Below, one piece after another: positions 45,674-54,863 of a DNA stretch of 64,000 bases; position 1 is the first letter of the stretch, and each line of letters begins with the position of its first letter. Below the pieces are notes generated by a model that was given only the letters and a program-made list of their open reading frames with translations, made no database searches and was not told the origin of the DNA. A program made the translations under genes and the position numbers. Source of the stretch: Hymenobacter aquaticus (GTDB taxonomy: Bacteria; Bacteroidota; Bacteroidia; Cytophagales; Hymenobacteraceae); assembly GCF_004765605.1 (NCBI RefSeq), contig NZ_SRLC01000002.1:868001-932000 (forward strand). Reading direction: 5' to 3'.

Positions 45674-46783
45674 GTGAGAATATCCCCGCTCGTTGCCTTT
45701 CGCCTTTTCCCGCGCCACTCCTGGCTGCTCTGCGGGTTGGCGGCAGGTCTGCTGAGCGGCTGCTCTTCCGAAGGCACCCAGACCACGACGCTGCCGCTGC
45801 CCGTCGGCCACTACGAGGGGCCCATCAGCTACCAGGGCACCGAGGTGCGGGTGGCGCTGGACCTGCGGGAGGAAGCACCGGGTAAGCTGGCCGCCGACCT
45901 CCACTTTCCGGCGCTGGGCGGCCTGAGCTTTGCCGCCGCCAATGTGCGCTACCAGGAGCCCCAGCTGATGCTGGAACAGCCCGGCACGGCCAGCAAGATT
46001 GCTGTGCATGCCATCCGGGAGGGCGACTTTCTGCGCGGCGTCTTCACGCTCGATAGTATAAAAGCGGAGTTTGTGTGGGTGCGGCGCGGGCAGGCGGCCC
46101 CGCGGGCCTACCAGCAAAAGCCCCTCGCGCTGCAAGCCAACGGCCGAGCCCGGCGCCTGCTGCTGCTGATACCCACTGATACGCTGAGCCGGCATCCGGC
46201 GGTAGCCTTGGTGGCCGATGCCGCGTCGGCGGCTACGGCGGCGGCCCGCGCCGATTTGCTGGCCCGCCAGGGCTTTCTGGCCGTGGTGGTGCCCGTCGGT
46301 ACCGTGCCCGAGGGCGACTCCACCGAGCTGCGCAACGTGGCCGCGACGTTCCAGGCCCTGCGCCGCCACGCCGCCGTCGACTCGGCCCGGGTGGGGCTGT
46401 GGCTGCGCGGCCCCAATGCCGTGCGGGTGGTAGAAACCGTGGGACTGATGACGCCCGCTCCCGGCTTTATGGTATTGGAAAACGTGGAGGCTACCGCCGC
46501 CGCCGAGGCCCAGCCGTTTCAGCAGCTGAGCAAGCTCCGCATTCCGACCCTGGCCTTGTACGCGGCCAACGACACCAGCCTGAACGCCCGCGACAGTGCC
46601 CGGCGGCTGCGCGCGGCCGTGGGCGCGCGCGGCGGCTCGCAGGTGCGCGTCATTCCCCAGGCCACCGCCGACTTCCTCGTACCCGGCCGCCTGAGCCCGG
46701 ATGGTAAATGGACCTGGCCCCAGCCCGCCCCCGGCTTCGCCGAAACCCTGCTGCCGTGGCTGCGCCAGCGCGCCGCCCGCTAA
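45674..46783 (+). CDS. Lipoprotein with degenerate alpha/beta-hydrolase domain
   Basis: The 369-residue protein starts at a GTG, has a lipobox (GLLSGC) and a first domain (about 40-130, a beta-rich DUF3887/lipocalin-like segment GHYEGPISYQGTEVRVALDLREE). From about 150 it follows an alpha/beta-hydrolase pattern (RADLLARQGFLAVVVPVGTVPEGDS, LRIPTLALYAANDTSLNARDSARRL). The nucleophile elbow is not a canonical GxSxG (VGLWLRGPNAVRVV), so activity is doubtful. Confidence 0.7.
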   Translation: MRISPLVAFRLFPRHSWLLCGLAAGLLSGCSSEGTQTTTLPLPVGHYEGPISYQGTEVRVALDLREEAPGKLAADLHFPALGGLSFAAANVRYQEPQLMLEQPGTASKIAVHAIREGDFLRGVFTLDSIKAEFVWVRRGQAAPRAYQQKPLALQANGRARRLLLLIPTDTLSRHPAVALVADAASAATAAARADLLARQGFLAVVVPVGTVPEGDSTELRNVAATFQALRRHAAVDSARVGLWLRGPNAVRVVETVGLMTPAPGFMVLENVEATAAAEAQPFQQLSKLRIPTLALYAANDTSLNARDSARRLRAAVGARGGSQVRVIPQATADFLVPGRLSPDGKWTWPQPAPGFAETLLPWLRQRAAR

Positions 46784-46799
46784 GCTGATAACCAGCCGC

Positions 46800-46970
46800 C
46801 ACCCGGCCCGAAGCTCCAGCTACCCCACCCGAAGCGCCGCGCACAGCGCCCGAAGCCGCAGGCACAGCACCCGAAGCCTCGTACACAGCATCCGAAGAGG
46901 TAAGCACAACGCCCGAAGTTCCAGCCATACCGACCGAAGCGCCGACCACAACGACCGAAGAGGCATCCCA
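46800..46970. repeat. 21-bp minisatellite, about eight degenerate units
   Basis: Units of the form GCACAGCGCCCGAAGCC... recur every 21 bp, with CCGAAG (or GACCGAAG) as the most constant part. As 21 is a multiple of three, several frames stay open; one reads TAPEA-type heptads without an ATG. No gene is supported here. Confidence 0.8.
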
Positions 46971-47062
46971 TAGCTATTTGAAGGCTTAGGGGCTCTTTTC
47001 CAGGGTTTTGGTCGGGGAGGGCGCGGCTTCGGGCGGCCCGGTAACTAATTGGAGCGGTGCTC

Positions 47063-49264
47063 TTAGAGAATCAGCAGGCCCTTCTCGCGCAGCTGCTGCC
47101 AGGCCGGCGAGGCCAGGAAGGCTTCGAAGCTTAGGCCGGCCGCGCTGGCCGGGAAGGTGGCGGCGGCTTCTTTCAGCAGCACTTTCGTGTCGTAATCGGT
47201 GCTGAGGGTGGTGAGCAACTGGTGCAGCCAGGCCCCGATGGGCGCCTGGGTTTTCACTTCGAAATCTTCGGCCTGCTCGTAGAACGTCAGCACGGCCCGC
47301 TGGCCCTTCTTGTGCTCGGTGTAGCCTAGCTCGGGCACGTTGCCCAGCCAGAACAGGCGCTGGTTCTGCTTAACGAAATCCGGCTTGCCAGGGTCCTGCA
47401 ACGCCTGCTGGATCAGGTGGCGCGGCACTTTTGCATGCGGCGTTTTGAAGTCGAACCAGAAGCTCAGGGGCTCTTCCAGCGCCACGCCGTGCATGTAGTT
47501 GTAAAGGGCTTTGGCCAGGCCGGGGCCGAACTTTTCGTGGTTGGTGCCGGTGGGGTCGTCGTGCCACAGGTCGTTCCAGGCGAAGTCGCCGGGCTCGGGG
47601 CCGATGGGCACCACCTGGTACTTGGCCGGGTTTTTTCCCACGGGCGAGTGGGCCGTCATGGCGAAGCGGTGCCAGTAGCCGCTCTGCACGATGCCCGCCC
47701 CGAAGAGCTGGCGCACCACTTCCAGCGCGTCCACGGTTTCCTGGGTGGTCTGGGTCGGGAAGCCGTACATCAGGTAGGCGTGCACCATGATGCCGGCCTG
47801 GGTGAAGCCGTCCGTCACGCGGGCCACCTGGGCAATGGTGACGCCCTTTTCCATCAAAGCCAGCAGCCGGTCGGAAGCTACTTCCAGCCCGCCGCTCACG
47901 GCAATGCAGCCCGAGGCGGCCAGCAGCCGGCACAAATCGGGCGAAAAGGTTTTCTCGAAGCGGATGTTGCCCCACCAAGTAATCTTCACCTGCCGCTTGA
48001 GCAGCTCCACGGCCAGGTCGCGCAGGGCCAGGGGCGGGGCGGCTTCGTCCACGAAGTGAAAGCCGGTCTGCCCGGTCTGGGCCACAATCTGCTCAATCCG
48101 GTCGACGAGCAAGGTGGCCGGGGCCGTTTCGTAGCGCGAAATGTAGTCGAGCGTCACGTCGCAGAACGAGCAGCGCTTCCAGTAGCAGCCGTGGGCAATG
48201 GTGAGCTTGTTCCAGCGCCCGTCGCTCCAGAGCCGGTGCATGGGGTTCAGCACCTCAATCACCGACAGGTACTCGCTCAGCGGCAGGTCGCTGTAGTCGG
48301 GCGTGCCCACCTCGGTGTGCGGCACGTCGGGGTGCGGATGGTTGATGTATTCGACCACACCGGCCGCGTTGCGCAGGAAGGTGCGCTGCAAATCGGCCGT
48401 CGTGAGGGTGCCGCGCAAGTATTCCAGCAGGCGCAGCCAGGGTCCTTCACCGTCGTCGAGGGTCAGGAAGTCGATGTAGTCGAAAAAGCGCGGCTCCCGG
48501 ATCTGGCGCAACTCGGTGTTGGGGTAGCCGCCGCCCATCAGGGTTTTGGCCTGGGGCCGCAGCTCTTTTACCCGGCCGGCCAGGCGCAGGGCCCCGTAGA
48601 GGTTGCCGGGAAAGGGCACCGAGAAGCCCACCACGTCGGGCGCGGTGCGGGCCACCAGCTCGTCGAGCAGCTCCAGCAGCATCTGGTCGAGCAGGTTGGG
48701 TGGGGTTTGCAGGGCCTCGTGCATGGCGTCGAACGAGGTGGCCGACATGCCCAGCCGCTCGGCGTAGCGCGAGAAGCCAAACTGCGGCCCCACGGTTTCC
48801 TTGATCAGGTCGCCGAGGTCTTCCAGGTAAAGCGTAGCCAGGTGCCGGGCCTGGTCGGTGAGGCCCAGGGTGCCGAAAGCGGCTTCCAGGTCGGCAATGT
48901 TGTCGAAGCGGGCCGCCTCGGGCAAAAACCGGCTGTGGCAGATGCGCGGGGCCAGGGTGTTGTCCTTGTTCTGCAAAAACCGGATAACCGGCCCAATGGT
49001 GGCCAGGTAGCTGCGCTGCAGCCGCACCATGCGCCGGGCATTGTCGCTCAGCTCGAACCCGCCGGCCTCAATGGCGGCAAATACCCGCCGCAATCCGCTT
49101 TGCGAAAACAGCCGCAGCACCAGCTCCAGGCCCAGGTCGGCCTGCGCGACGTGGTAGCCGCGCCCGGTCAGGAACCCCTTGATGTAGGGCGTGGCCGGAT
49201 ACGGCGTATTCAGCTGGGTAAGCGGCGGGGTAATGAGCAGGATGCGGGGAGACGATGTAGGCAC
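47063..49264 (-). CDS. B12-binding-domain radical SAM protein
   Basis: The 733-residue protein has an N-terminal cobalamin-binding-type domain (about 5-260; FSVPFPGNLYGALRLAGRVKELRPQAKTLMGGGYPN) and a radical SAM domain with HGCYWKRCSFCD (about 356-366), a CX4CX2C cluster motif instead of CX3CX2C. It continues with ISGGLE-like SGGLEVASDRLLALMEKGVT and YGFPTQTTQETVDAL. Such enzymes methylate or rearrange unactivated carbons using SAM and often B12. The substrate is unknown. A TACCTTTG box lies 37 bp upstream. Confidence 0.88.
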   Translation of the reverse strand: MPTSSPRILLITPPLTQLNTPYPATPYIKGFLTGRGYHVAQADLGLELVLRLFSQSGLRRVFAAIEAGGFELSDNARRMVRLQRSYLATIGPVIRFLQNKDNTLAPRICHSRFLPEAARFDNIADLEAAFGTLGLTDQARHLATLYLEDLGDLIKETVGPQFGFSRYAERLGMSATSFDAMHEALQTPPNLLDQMLLELLDELVARTAPDVVGFSVPFPGNLYGALRLAGRVKELRPQAKTLMGGGYPNTELRQIREPRFFDYIDFLTLDDGEGPWLRLLEYLRGTLTTADLQRTFLRNAAGVVEYINHPHPDVPHTEVGTPDYSDLPLSEYLSVIEVLNPMHRLWSDGRWNKLTIAHGCYWKRCSFCDVTLDYISRYETAPATLLVDRIEQIVAQTGQTGFHFVDEAAPPLALRDLAVELLKRQVKITWWGNIRFEKTFSPDLCRLLAASGCIAVSGGLEVASDRLLALMEKGVTIAQVARVTDGFTQAGIMVHAYLMYGFPTQTTQETVDALEVVRQLFGAGIVQSGYWHRFAMTAHSPVGKNPAKYQVVPIGPEPGDFAWNDLWHDDPTGTNHEKFGPGLAKALYNYMHGVALEEPLSFWFDFKTPHAKVPRHLIQQALQDPGKPDFVKQNQRLFWLGNVPELGYTEHKKGQRAVLTFYEQAEDFEVKTQAPIGAWLHQLLTTLSTDYDTKVLLKEAAATFPASAAGLSFEAFLASPAWQQLREKGLLIL

Positions 49265-49300
49265 GGCAGCAACAACCGCAAACTAGCGGCAATGGTGCCG

Positions 49301-49308
49301 CAAAGGTA
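49301..49308 (-). promoter_or_regulatory. -7 box for the radical SAM gene
   Basis: On the minus strand TACCTTTG matches TAnnTTTG, 37 bp before the start codon. Confidence 0.45.
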
Positions 49309-49357
49309 CGGCTTGATGGGTTGTAGTATCTTTCCCACCTACTTCCAGCTTGTGCGC

Positions 49358-49897
49358 ATGAGTTCACCCGATATGTTGCCAAAAATTTCCGGCTATGAAG
49401 CTCGCGAGCTACTCCGGGTCGGAAAACCGTTGCATGGGTATTATATCGTGGGGCTGCTACTGCTGGAGGAAAACGATACTGGCTATCCGGTTACAATCGA
49501 CCATTGCTGGATTGATGAGCTGACCGCCATCAGCATAAGCTTCGAATGCCCTGTCAGGTTGCTGAATTCCCACTTTGTGCGCTGCCAGTTCACATTTGTA
49601 TACTTTTTACAGGGCTTAGTCATTGAAAGCTGCCTGTTCGAGCAATCCTTGGACTTCCAGGCTGGTGGGCACAATAAGCCAGGTTTTCCGGTCCGGCTGC
49701 TGGGCAATACTTTTAATGGGTTTGTTAACTTTTTCGACTGCTGGTACGAAGCCGATGTACAAGTAGAGGCCAATACGTTTCAGGCCGGAACCAACCTGCT
49801 GGGCGCACCAGCCACTATTCCGGTCACCATCGACGGAATAGTGCTCATTCAACATAACACCGGCGACTTGGCCCGCAATGATGAAGGCAGCGAGTAA
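49358..49897 (+). CDS. Hypothetical protein, possible beta-helix fold
   Basis: The 179-residue protein has no signal or membrane segment. Its regular pattern of short strands (HCWIDELTAISISFECPVRLLNSHFVRCQFTFVYFLQGLVIESCLFEQSLDFQ) resembles pentapeptide or right-handed helix proteins, but the repeat is loose. Function unknown. It has lower GC than its neighbours. ATG 49358 is used; an upstream ATG would add 14 residues. Confidence 0.65.
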   Translation: MSSPDMLPKISGYEARELLRVGKPLHGYYIVGLLLLEENDTGYPVTIDHCWIDELTAISISFECPVRLLNSHFVRCQFTFVYFLQGLVIESCLFEQSLDFQAGGHNKPGFPVRLLGNTFNGFVNFFDCWYEADVQVEANTFQAGTNLLGAPATIPVTIDGIVLIQHNTGDLARNDEGSE

Positions 49898-50096
49898 GTG
49901 TCTATGACTTGTATGGTGTCTGAAACTGACCGTAGAACAGAAAAGCAACGGCAGATGAAAACGTCTGGGCCGTAAACCCTGTAAAAAAGCACTTGGGGTA
50001 TTGGAAGACCAGTTGCTTCCAATACCCCAAGGAGTAAAGTTCGTTATACGGAATGGGCCGTTGTGCGGGCAAAAACGTGCCCGCGCGCCGCCGAGC

Positions 50097-50669
50097 TTAC
50101 GCCAGCTGGTCCAGGGAAAGGCGCTTGGGCATCAGGTCGCGCCGGAACTCACTGACCGAGCGGCCCGTGACCTGGCGGAACTGGTTGCTCAGGTGCTGGC
50201 CGCTGCTGTAGCGCATCTGGTCGGCAATTTCGCTCAGCGTCATTTCGCCGTAGCTCAGCATTTCCTTCACCCGCTCAATTTTCAGGCGGATCAGGTATTT
50301 CTCAATCGTGAGGTTGGCCGTGCGCGAAAACACCTTGCTCAGGTGCGAGTAGGTGGCCGCAAACCGCTCGGTCAGGAAGGCCGAGGTGGTCAGGGGCATG
50401 CGGGCGGTACGCAGGTGTTCCAGGTACTCGCCCAGGGCTCCTTTGATTTGCTCGGTGAGCTGGTCGGCCCGGCCCATGAGCACTTCGAAGCCGGCCTCGT
50501 GCAGAAGCGGGGCCAGCACGGCCGGGTCGGCGGGCGTGGTATGGTCGAGCTGCGCCTGGCCCAGCGTGACCTGGGTAGGGCGGTAGCCCGCCTGTTCGAG
50601 AAGGTGCCGCACCGCGTCGATGCACCGGGGGCACACCATGTTCTTAATGTGGAGAAGGGTCGTTTTCAC
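50097..50669 (-). CDS. HMA-AraC fusion regulator
   Basis: The 190-residue protein joins a heavy-metal-associated domain (TLLHIKNMVCPRCIDAVRHLLEQAGY, with the C13-x2-C16 pair) to an AraC-type DNA-binding domain (LTIEKYLIRLKIERVKEMLSYGEMTLSEIADQMRYSSGQHLSNQFRQVTGRSVSEFR). The HMA part suggests metal sensing, probably Cu(I) or a similar soft metal, wired straight to transcription. It overlaps the membrane-protein gene upstream by 4 bp (ATGA), so the two form an operon. No metal pump is adjacent, so its targets are unknown. Confidence 0.9.
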   Translation of the reverse strand: MKTTLLHIKNMVCPRCIDAVRHLLEQAGYRPTQVTLGQAQLDHTTPADPAVLAPLLHEAGFEVLMGRADQLTEQIKGALGEYLEHLRTARMPLTTSAFLTERFAATYSHLSKVFSRTANLTIEKYLIRLKIERVKEMLSYGEMTLSEIADQMRYSSGQHLSNQFRQVTGRSVSEFRRDLMPKRLSLDQLA

Positions 50670-51025
50670 GGGTGTTTTGGAGTGTTCTGCCGCGGAACAG
50701 GCCGCGTGGGTTTCCGATTATTTGCTGCAACCGTAGCCGAAACGGGACGGGCGCGCCGCACAGGTTCTGCGGGCTCGGCCGACCATTCCTTACCAAACCA
50801 ACGAGTAGCTGCCCAGTTTACAAACGGCACAATGGCCAGAAACGTAACAGCTAAGAGCCAGAATATTACGAAAAAAGCGCTGAATAATCGACCAAAGAAA
50901 TGATTGGAGAAACCAAAAACGTAGATGACGAGCAGCAGTGCCAGGAAAAAACTTACGCCGGCCAATACCCCGGCTCGGCGCAGCAGGGCAGGAGTAAACA
51001 GCGAGGCGGGAGCGAAACGATTCAT
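50666..51025 (-). CDS. Small membrane protein co-transcribed with the HMA-AraC gene
   Basis: The 119-residue protein has two hydrophobic helices (VSFFLALLLVIYVFGF and LFSAFFVIFWLLAVTFLAIVPF) and a basic, Pro-rich cytosolic tail. Its last bases overlap the regulator's start. No family recognised. Confidence 0.7.
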   Translation of the reverse strand: MNRFAPASLFTPALLRRAGVLAGVSFFLALLLVIYVFGFSNHFFGRLFSAFFVIFWLLAVTFLAIVPFVNWAATRWFGKEWSAEPAEPVRRARPVSATVAANNRKPTRPVPRQNTPKHP

Positions 51026-51041
51026 AGGTACAACTGAGCAA

Positions 51042-51049
51042 CAAAGATA
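51042..51049 (-). promoter_or_regulatory. -7 box for the membrane protein/HMA-AraC operon
   Basis: On the minus strand TATCTTTG matches TAnnTTTG and lies 17 bp before the first start codon. Confidence 0.5.
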
Positions 51050-51247
51050 CTGGTTCAGCAGTTTCGGCGCTGCCAGCCCAGAGCGGCTCCCGCCGGCCGG
51101 CGCTTTTTGGCGGGCGGCGGGTTTCTTTCAGCTAGCCAGACTTCTATATTAGAGGCCGTAGCGGGCCACCTGCCGGGCATACGTAAGAACCACGGCGGCG
51201 GCCAGCCGTAGGAATAGCCTCAGCTCTGTACTTTTCACTTCCAACCC

Positions 51248-51511
51248 ATGAAAACCTTTCTGCTCCGACCCCTGGCCCTGGCTTTGCTGCTGGCTGCGGC
51301 ATCCCTCACGGCCTGCAATACCGGCACCGACAGCGGCGACACCAACGTCGAGCGGGGTGCCGATAAAACCAAAGACCCCGACCCCGGCCAGATGAGCACC
51401 TCCGACACCAACGGCTCGGCCGGCGACACGGCCAAAGTCACGACCGGCAAAGACCTCTACGACCGCGCCGGCGACGCCAAAGACCGCAACAACGACGGCA
51501 TCGAGGACTAG
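51248..51511 (+). CDS. Small acidic lipoprotein
   Basis: The 87-residue protein has a lipoprotein signal (LALALLLAAASLTAC) and a short, acidic, disordered mature part ending KDRNNDGIED. It has no recognised domain. Such proteins are common surface lipoproteins in Hymenobacter. A strong terminator follows. Confidence 0.75.
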   Translation: MKTFLLRPLALALLLAAASLTACNTGTDSGDTNVERGADKTKDPDPGQMSTSDTNGSAGDTAKVTTGKDLYDRAGDAKDRNNDGIED

Positions 51512-51533
51512 CCGCCCCAGCTGCTTCAGCAAC

Positions 51534-51570
51534 AAAAAGCCCTTCTGCCGGATACGCAGAAGGGCTTTTT
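51534..51570. terminator. Bidirectional terminator
   Basis: A perfect 15-bp stem (arms 51534-51548 and 51556-51570) with A and T tracts lies between the convergent lipoprotein and BtuG-like genes. Confidence 0.9.
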
Positions 51571-51593
51571 GCTAGCTCAGAAAGACACTCAGG

Positions 51594-52694
51594 TTAGTAA
51601 AAAATAAAGCCGTTGGGGAACATCCCGACCGTAAACGAGTCGATGGCCGCCCCGGTGGACTGGAAGCGGATAAAGCGCCCCGCCGTGGTGTAGGGCGCCA
51701 CCGAGCCGTACACGGTGTTGTCCTTAGGGTCGATGCCCAGGCCGTAGAAGCTGCGCCGGATCAGGGGCGTGGTGGGCAGGGCCTTGTCGTTGATGCTCAT
51801 ACGGTACACGCCTTTGCTGTAGATGAAATACAGCTGGCTTTTGCTGCCGTCAATCTGCAGGTGGCCGGGAAAGCCGACCGTCGAGGCAAACTCCAGGCGC
51901 TGCACCGTGGTGGGCGAGGCGGGCAAGAAGCTGTAGAGCGTGCCTTTGGTAGAAGTAGCCGGGTCGATTTCGTAGTTGGGGGTATAGCCGGCAAAACCGC
52001 CGCAGAGCACCCACACCCGGCCGTTCTGGTCGACGGTCAGGCTGTTGGGCGCGTCGCCCACCGTGAGCAGCGTTTCCTCGGTATCGGTGGCGGTGTTAAT
52101 CACCGAAACGGTGTTGCTGCCGCTGTTGGCCACGAACACCTTGCCGCCGGCTATTACCAGCTGCTCGGGTGCCTCGCCCCGCAGCGCAATGCTCTTGGTA
52201 ACGGTGTTCGTCGTCAGGTCGATAACCGACAGGCGGCCATTCACGCCGTAATCGACCCACTCCGTCACGTAGGCTTTCTGGTTGGAAAGGGCGGCAAAGT
52301 AGCGGGGCTTCTTCAGGCCGCTGATGGTTTTGACGGCCCGCTTCGCGCTTTTCAGCTCCGGCAGGCGCACCACCTCAATCTTGTTGCTCTGCGTCACTAC
52401 CACGTAGCCCACCGTATCCACTACGGCCATCGACTGCACGTTGTCGCCGAGGGGGCGGGCGTTGGCCGTTTTGAAGGCGTCCACGTCGGTTACCTTTTTC
52501 GAGGCCGTGTTGAAGATACTCACCGCACCGTTGGGCGTGTTGAAGTTGCCCTCATTCACGATGAAGACGTTGTTGGTGAGCTGCACGGGCTCGGGCTGGG
52601 TTTCCTCAGGGTCGCAGCTCAGCAGGGCCAGGGCCGAAAAGCCCAGCAGGGCCACCCGGATTCCGGCGGCAGGGGAAAGAAATTTGGAGAACAT
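51594..52694 (-). CDS. BtuG-like beta-propeller lipoprotein (DUF5074/YncE type)
   Basis: The 366-residue protein has a lipobox (ALALLSC) and a seven-blade-type propeller with repeated blades (FIVNEGNFNTPNGAVSIFN, RLSVIDLTTNTVTKSI, KVFVANSGSNTVSVINTATDTEETLLTVGDAPNSLTVDQNGRVWVLCGG). BtuG of Bacteroides is a surface propeller lipoprotein that binds B12 very tightly and docks on BtuB. The gene lies 40 bp after a TonB receptor gene under a cobalamin riboswitch, which supports the same role here. Confidence 0.85.
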   Translation of the reverse strand: MFSKFLSPAAGIRVALLGFSALALLSCDPEETQPEPVQLTNNVFIVNEGNFNTPNGAVSIFNTASKKVTDVDAFKTANARPLGDNVQSMAVVDTVGYVVVTQSNKIEVVRLPELKSAKRAVKTISGLKKPRYFAALSNQKAYVTEWVDYGVNGRLSVIDLTTNTVTKSIALRGEAPEQLVIAGGKVFVANSGSNTVSVINTATDTEETLLTVGDAPNSLTVDQNGRVWVLCGGFAGYTPNYEIDPATSTKGTLYSFLPASPTTVQRLEFASTVGFPGHLQIDGSKSQLYFIYSKGVYRMSINDKALPTTPLIRRSFYGLGIDPKDNTVYGSVAPYTTAGRFIRFQSTGAAIDSFTVGMFPNGFIFY

Positions 52695-52734
52695 AACGGG
52701 GAAAAGGAGTGAATAAATCGGTAGAAAGCCGGTG

Positions 52735-54690
52735 CTAATGCCAGGCCACGCGCAAGCTTAGCTGAGCCGAGCGGGGCGGCATGGCCCGGTAGGCGTAGTT
52801 CTGGTACACGGCGTTGGTGAGGTTGTAGCCCTGGGCCAGCACCGTGAGCTGCCAGGCCGGGCGCACCACCACGGTGCGGGCCAGCGTGGCGTGCAGCAGC
52901 AGGTATGAGGGCAGAAAATCGGTGGCCGAGTTGTCGGTAAACCGATAGCCCGTCACGCTGAGCGTCGTGGTCAGCTGCCAGTGGCGCCAGGCTTGGTCGG
53001 TAGTCAGCACGCCGGTGTGCAGGGGCACGTAGCGCATCTGCCGGCCGGTGGGGTTCTGGTCGGTGGCGTAGCCCCTGGTTTTTTCTGCCTGTGTGAAGCT
53101 GTACGCCAGTCGGCTGCTGAGTCGGTACTGCCCGCGCTGCCACATCAGCCGGGTAGTAGCTTCCAGGCCCCGGGTCAGCACCTGGCGCAGATTCAGCGGG
53201 GTGCTGTAGTTGAGCGTGGGGTGCGTCGTCCAGTCGACCCAGTCGTTTACCAGCTGGCGGTAGGCCGTCAGCTCGGTTTGCAGGCTGGTGGCTGCCGTGG
53301 GCTGCCAGCGGTGCAGCAGGCCGGCTTCGTAGCCCAGGCTGCTTTCGGGCAGCAGGTCAGGGTTGCCGCCGGGCCGCCAGTACCGCTCGTTCAGGGTCGG
53401 GGCGCGGTAGCCGCGGGCGGCACTGGCTTTCAGGGTCAGCAGCTGGGTTGCGGTGCTTACAGCCTGCCACTCGGCGCCCACAGTCGGGGCCAGCGGCGGC
53501 CGGCGGCCCGGCACCACGGCCTGCCGCAGGTTGGCGCTCAGGTGCAGCCGGGGCCGCGGGTCGTAGCGCAGCAGGGCAAAGCCGGAAAAGCGGTTTTCGG
53601 TAATGGGCTGCCCGTAGCCATCGACTTCGGCCGCGAAATGCTGCGCTTCAGCCCCGGCGCGCAAGCTCAGGTTGGGCCGGAAGTTGGCGGTGTACTCGGC
53701 CTGGGCCTGGGTGGTGCGTACCCGCGAATTACTCACCAGGTTGCCGTTGAAATAGTTGAGCACGTCCTCAAACCAGGCCCCGCGCACCGACCACTCGGCG
53801 CGGCTGGCCACGTGGCGGTAGCCGGTCAGCAGGCGCCGGCTCTGGTCCCGCTCCCGGGCGTGGTCATTCACCGAGCCAATGGCGGGCTGAATGTGGCGGT
53901 TGGCGTCGGTCAGCCACACGGCGGCCATCAACTCGCCCTGCTGGCCCACCCGCAGGGTTGCATCCTGGGTCAGGCTCCACTGCGCAAAGTCGGCGTTGGG
54001 CTGCCGCCGTCTAATCGGGCCGTCGGCCGACAGGGAGTCGTAATAGAAGTCGTTGCGGGCTTGGCGGTAGGAAGCGGCGCCGCGCACGGCCACTTTCGCG
54101 TTGCTGAAGCTGCCTTCCACGCTGCCCGCCCGTAGCCCGAAGCTGCCCGCGTCGGCCTGCACCGTACCCCGCCCGCCCGCGCCCCACACCACCGGCGACG
54201 AGAGCAGCACCGCGCCGCCCACGGCCCCGGTGCCGTAAGCCGCGCCGGCCGGGCCGTACTGCACATCCACGCGGGTCGAGCCGTTGGTGGGGAACAGCGC
54301 AAAGTCGGCCTCGCCCAGGGAAGGCAGGTTGATGTTGAAGCCGTTCCAGAGCACGGCCGTGTGCCGGGCCGAGGTGCCCCGAATCGAAATGGAGGAAAGC
54401 TGGCCGGGCCCGTAGTTTTTCAGGTACACCGGCGTCTGGGCCAGCAGCACGTCGGCCAAGGTACCGGCCCGGTACTGCCCCAGCACGGCCGAATCCAGGG
54501 CCATGACGCGGCTGCCCACGGCAAACCGGCCGGGCCGGCTGCCCTGCACGCGCACGGTGGGCAGCTGCTGTAGCCGGGTTATGGCCCGCGCCGAGTCGGG
54601 CTGCTGGGCGGTGGCGGCCGCCGGCCACACCAGCAGGGCCAGCAGCCGGCCGGCGCGCTTCAGAAACTGTACACGGTATCCGTTAATCAT
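52735..54690 (-). CDS. btuB: BtuB-like TonB-dependent cobalamin receptor
   Basis: The 651-residue protein has a signal peptide (LLALLVWPAAATAQ), a plug (LADVLLAQTPVYLKNYGPGQLSSISIRGTSARHTAVLWNGFNINLPSLGEADFALFP...VQYGPAGAAYGTGAVGGAVLL) and a 22-strand barrel ending LSLRVAWH. A cobalamin riboswitch upstream makes vitamin B12 or another corrinoid the likely substrate. ATG 54690 is used; a TTG nine bases upstream is the only alternative. It is co-transcribed with the BtuG-like gene. Confidence 0.92.
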   Translation of the reverse strand: MINGYRVQFLKRAGRLLALLVWPAAATAQQPDSARAITRLQQLPTVRVQGSRPGRFAVGSRVMALDSAVLGQYRAGTLADVLLAQTPVYLKNYGPGQLSSISIRGTSARHTAVLWNGFNINLPSLGEADFALFPTNGSTRVDVQYGPAGAAYGTGAVGGAVLLSSPVVWGAGGRGTVQADAGSFGLRAGSVEGSFSNAKVAVRGAASYRQARNDFYYDSLSADGPIRRRQPNADFAQWSLTQDATLRVGQQGELMAAVWLTDANRHIQPAIGSVNDHARERDQSRRLLTGYRHVASRAEWSVRGAWFEDVLNYFNGNLVSNSRVRTTQAQAEYTANFRPNLSLRAGAEAQHFAAEVDGYGQPITENRFSGFALLRYDPRPRLHLSANLRQAVVPGRRPPLAPTVGAEWQAVSTATQLLTLKASAARGYRAPTLNERYWRPGGNPDLLPESSLGYEAGLLHRWQPTAATSLQTELTAYRQLVNDWVDWTTHPTLNYSTPLNLRQVLTRGLEATTRLMWQRGQYRLSSRLAYSFTQAEKTRGYATDQNPTGRQMRYVPLHTGVLTTDQAWRHWQLTTTLSVTGYRFTDNSATDFLPSYLLLHATLARTVVVRPAWQLTVLAQGYNLTNAVYQNYAYRAMPPRSAQLSLRVAWH

Positions 54691-54863
54691 CCGAACCAAA
54701 TTTCCGGTTTAGGAAAATTCGGTTCAAAACCTCACGTACGGCCTTCCCGGCTGGGAAAAACCAACGCGAAGCCGAGCCTGAAAACAGGGAAATAGCCGCC
54801 CGTCAGAGCCGCCGCTGTCATCATTCTCCGCCTTTCACCCGAAAGCGCTGAACACTACAAAAC

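Noticed and set aside
46780..46971. Cys/Gly-rich 63-codon minus-strand ORF
   Set aside because: It is produced by the 21-bp minisatellite, which keeps several frames open. Nothing else supports a gene.
47417..49357. Very long plus-strand frame opposite the radical SAM gene
   Set aside because: It lacks any domain pattern and is the antisense shadow of a high-GC gene. Only its last part, from 49358, is a separate real frame.
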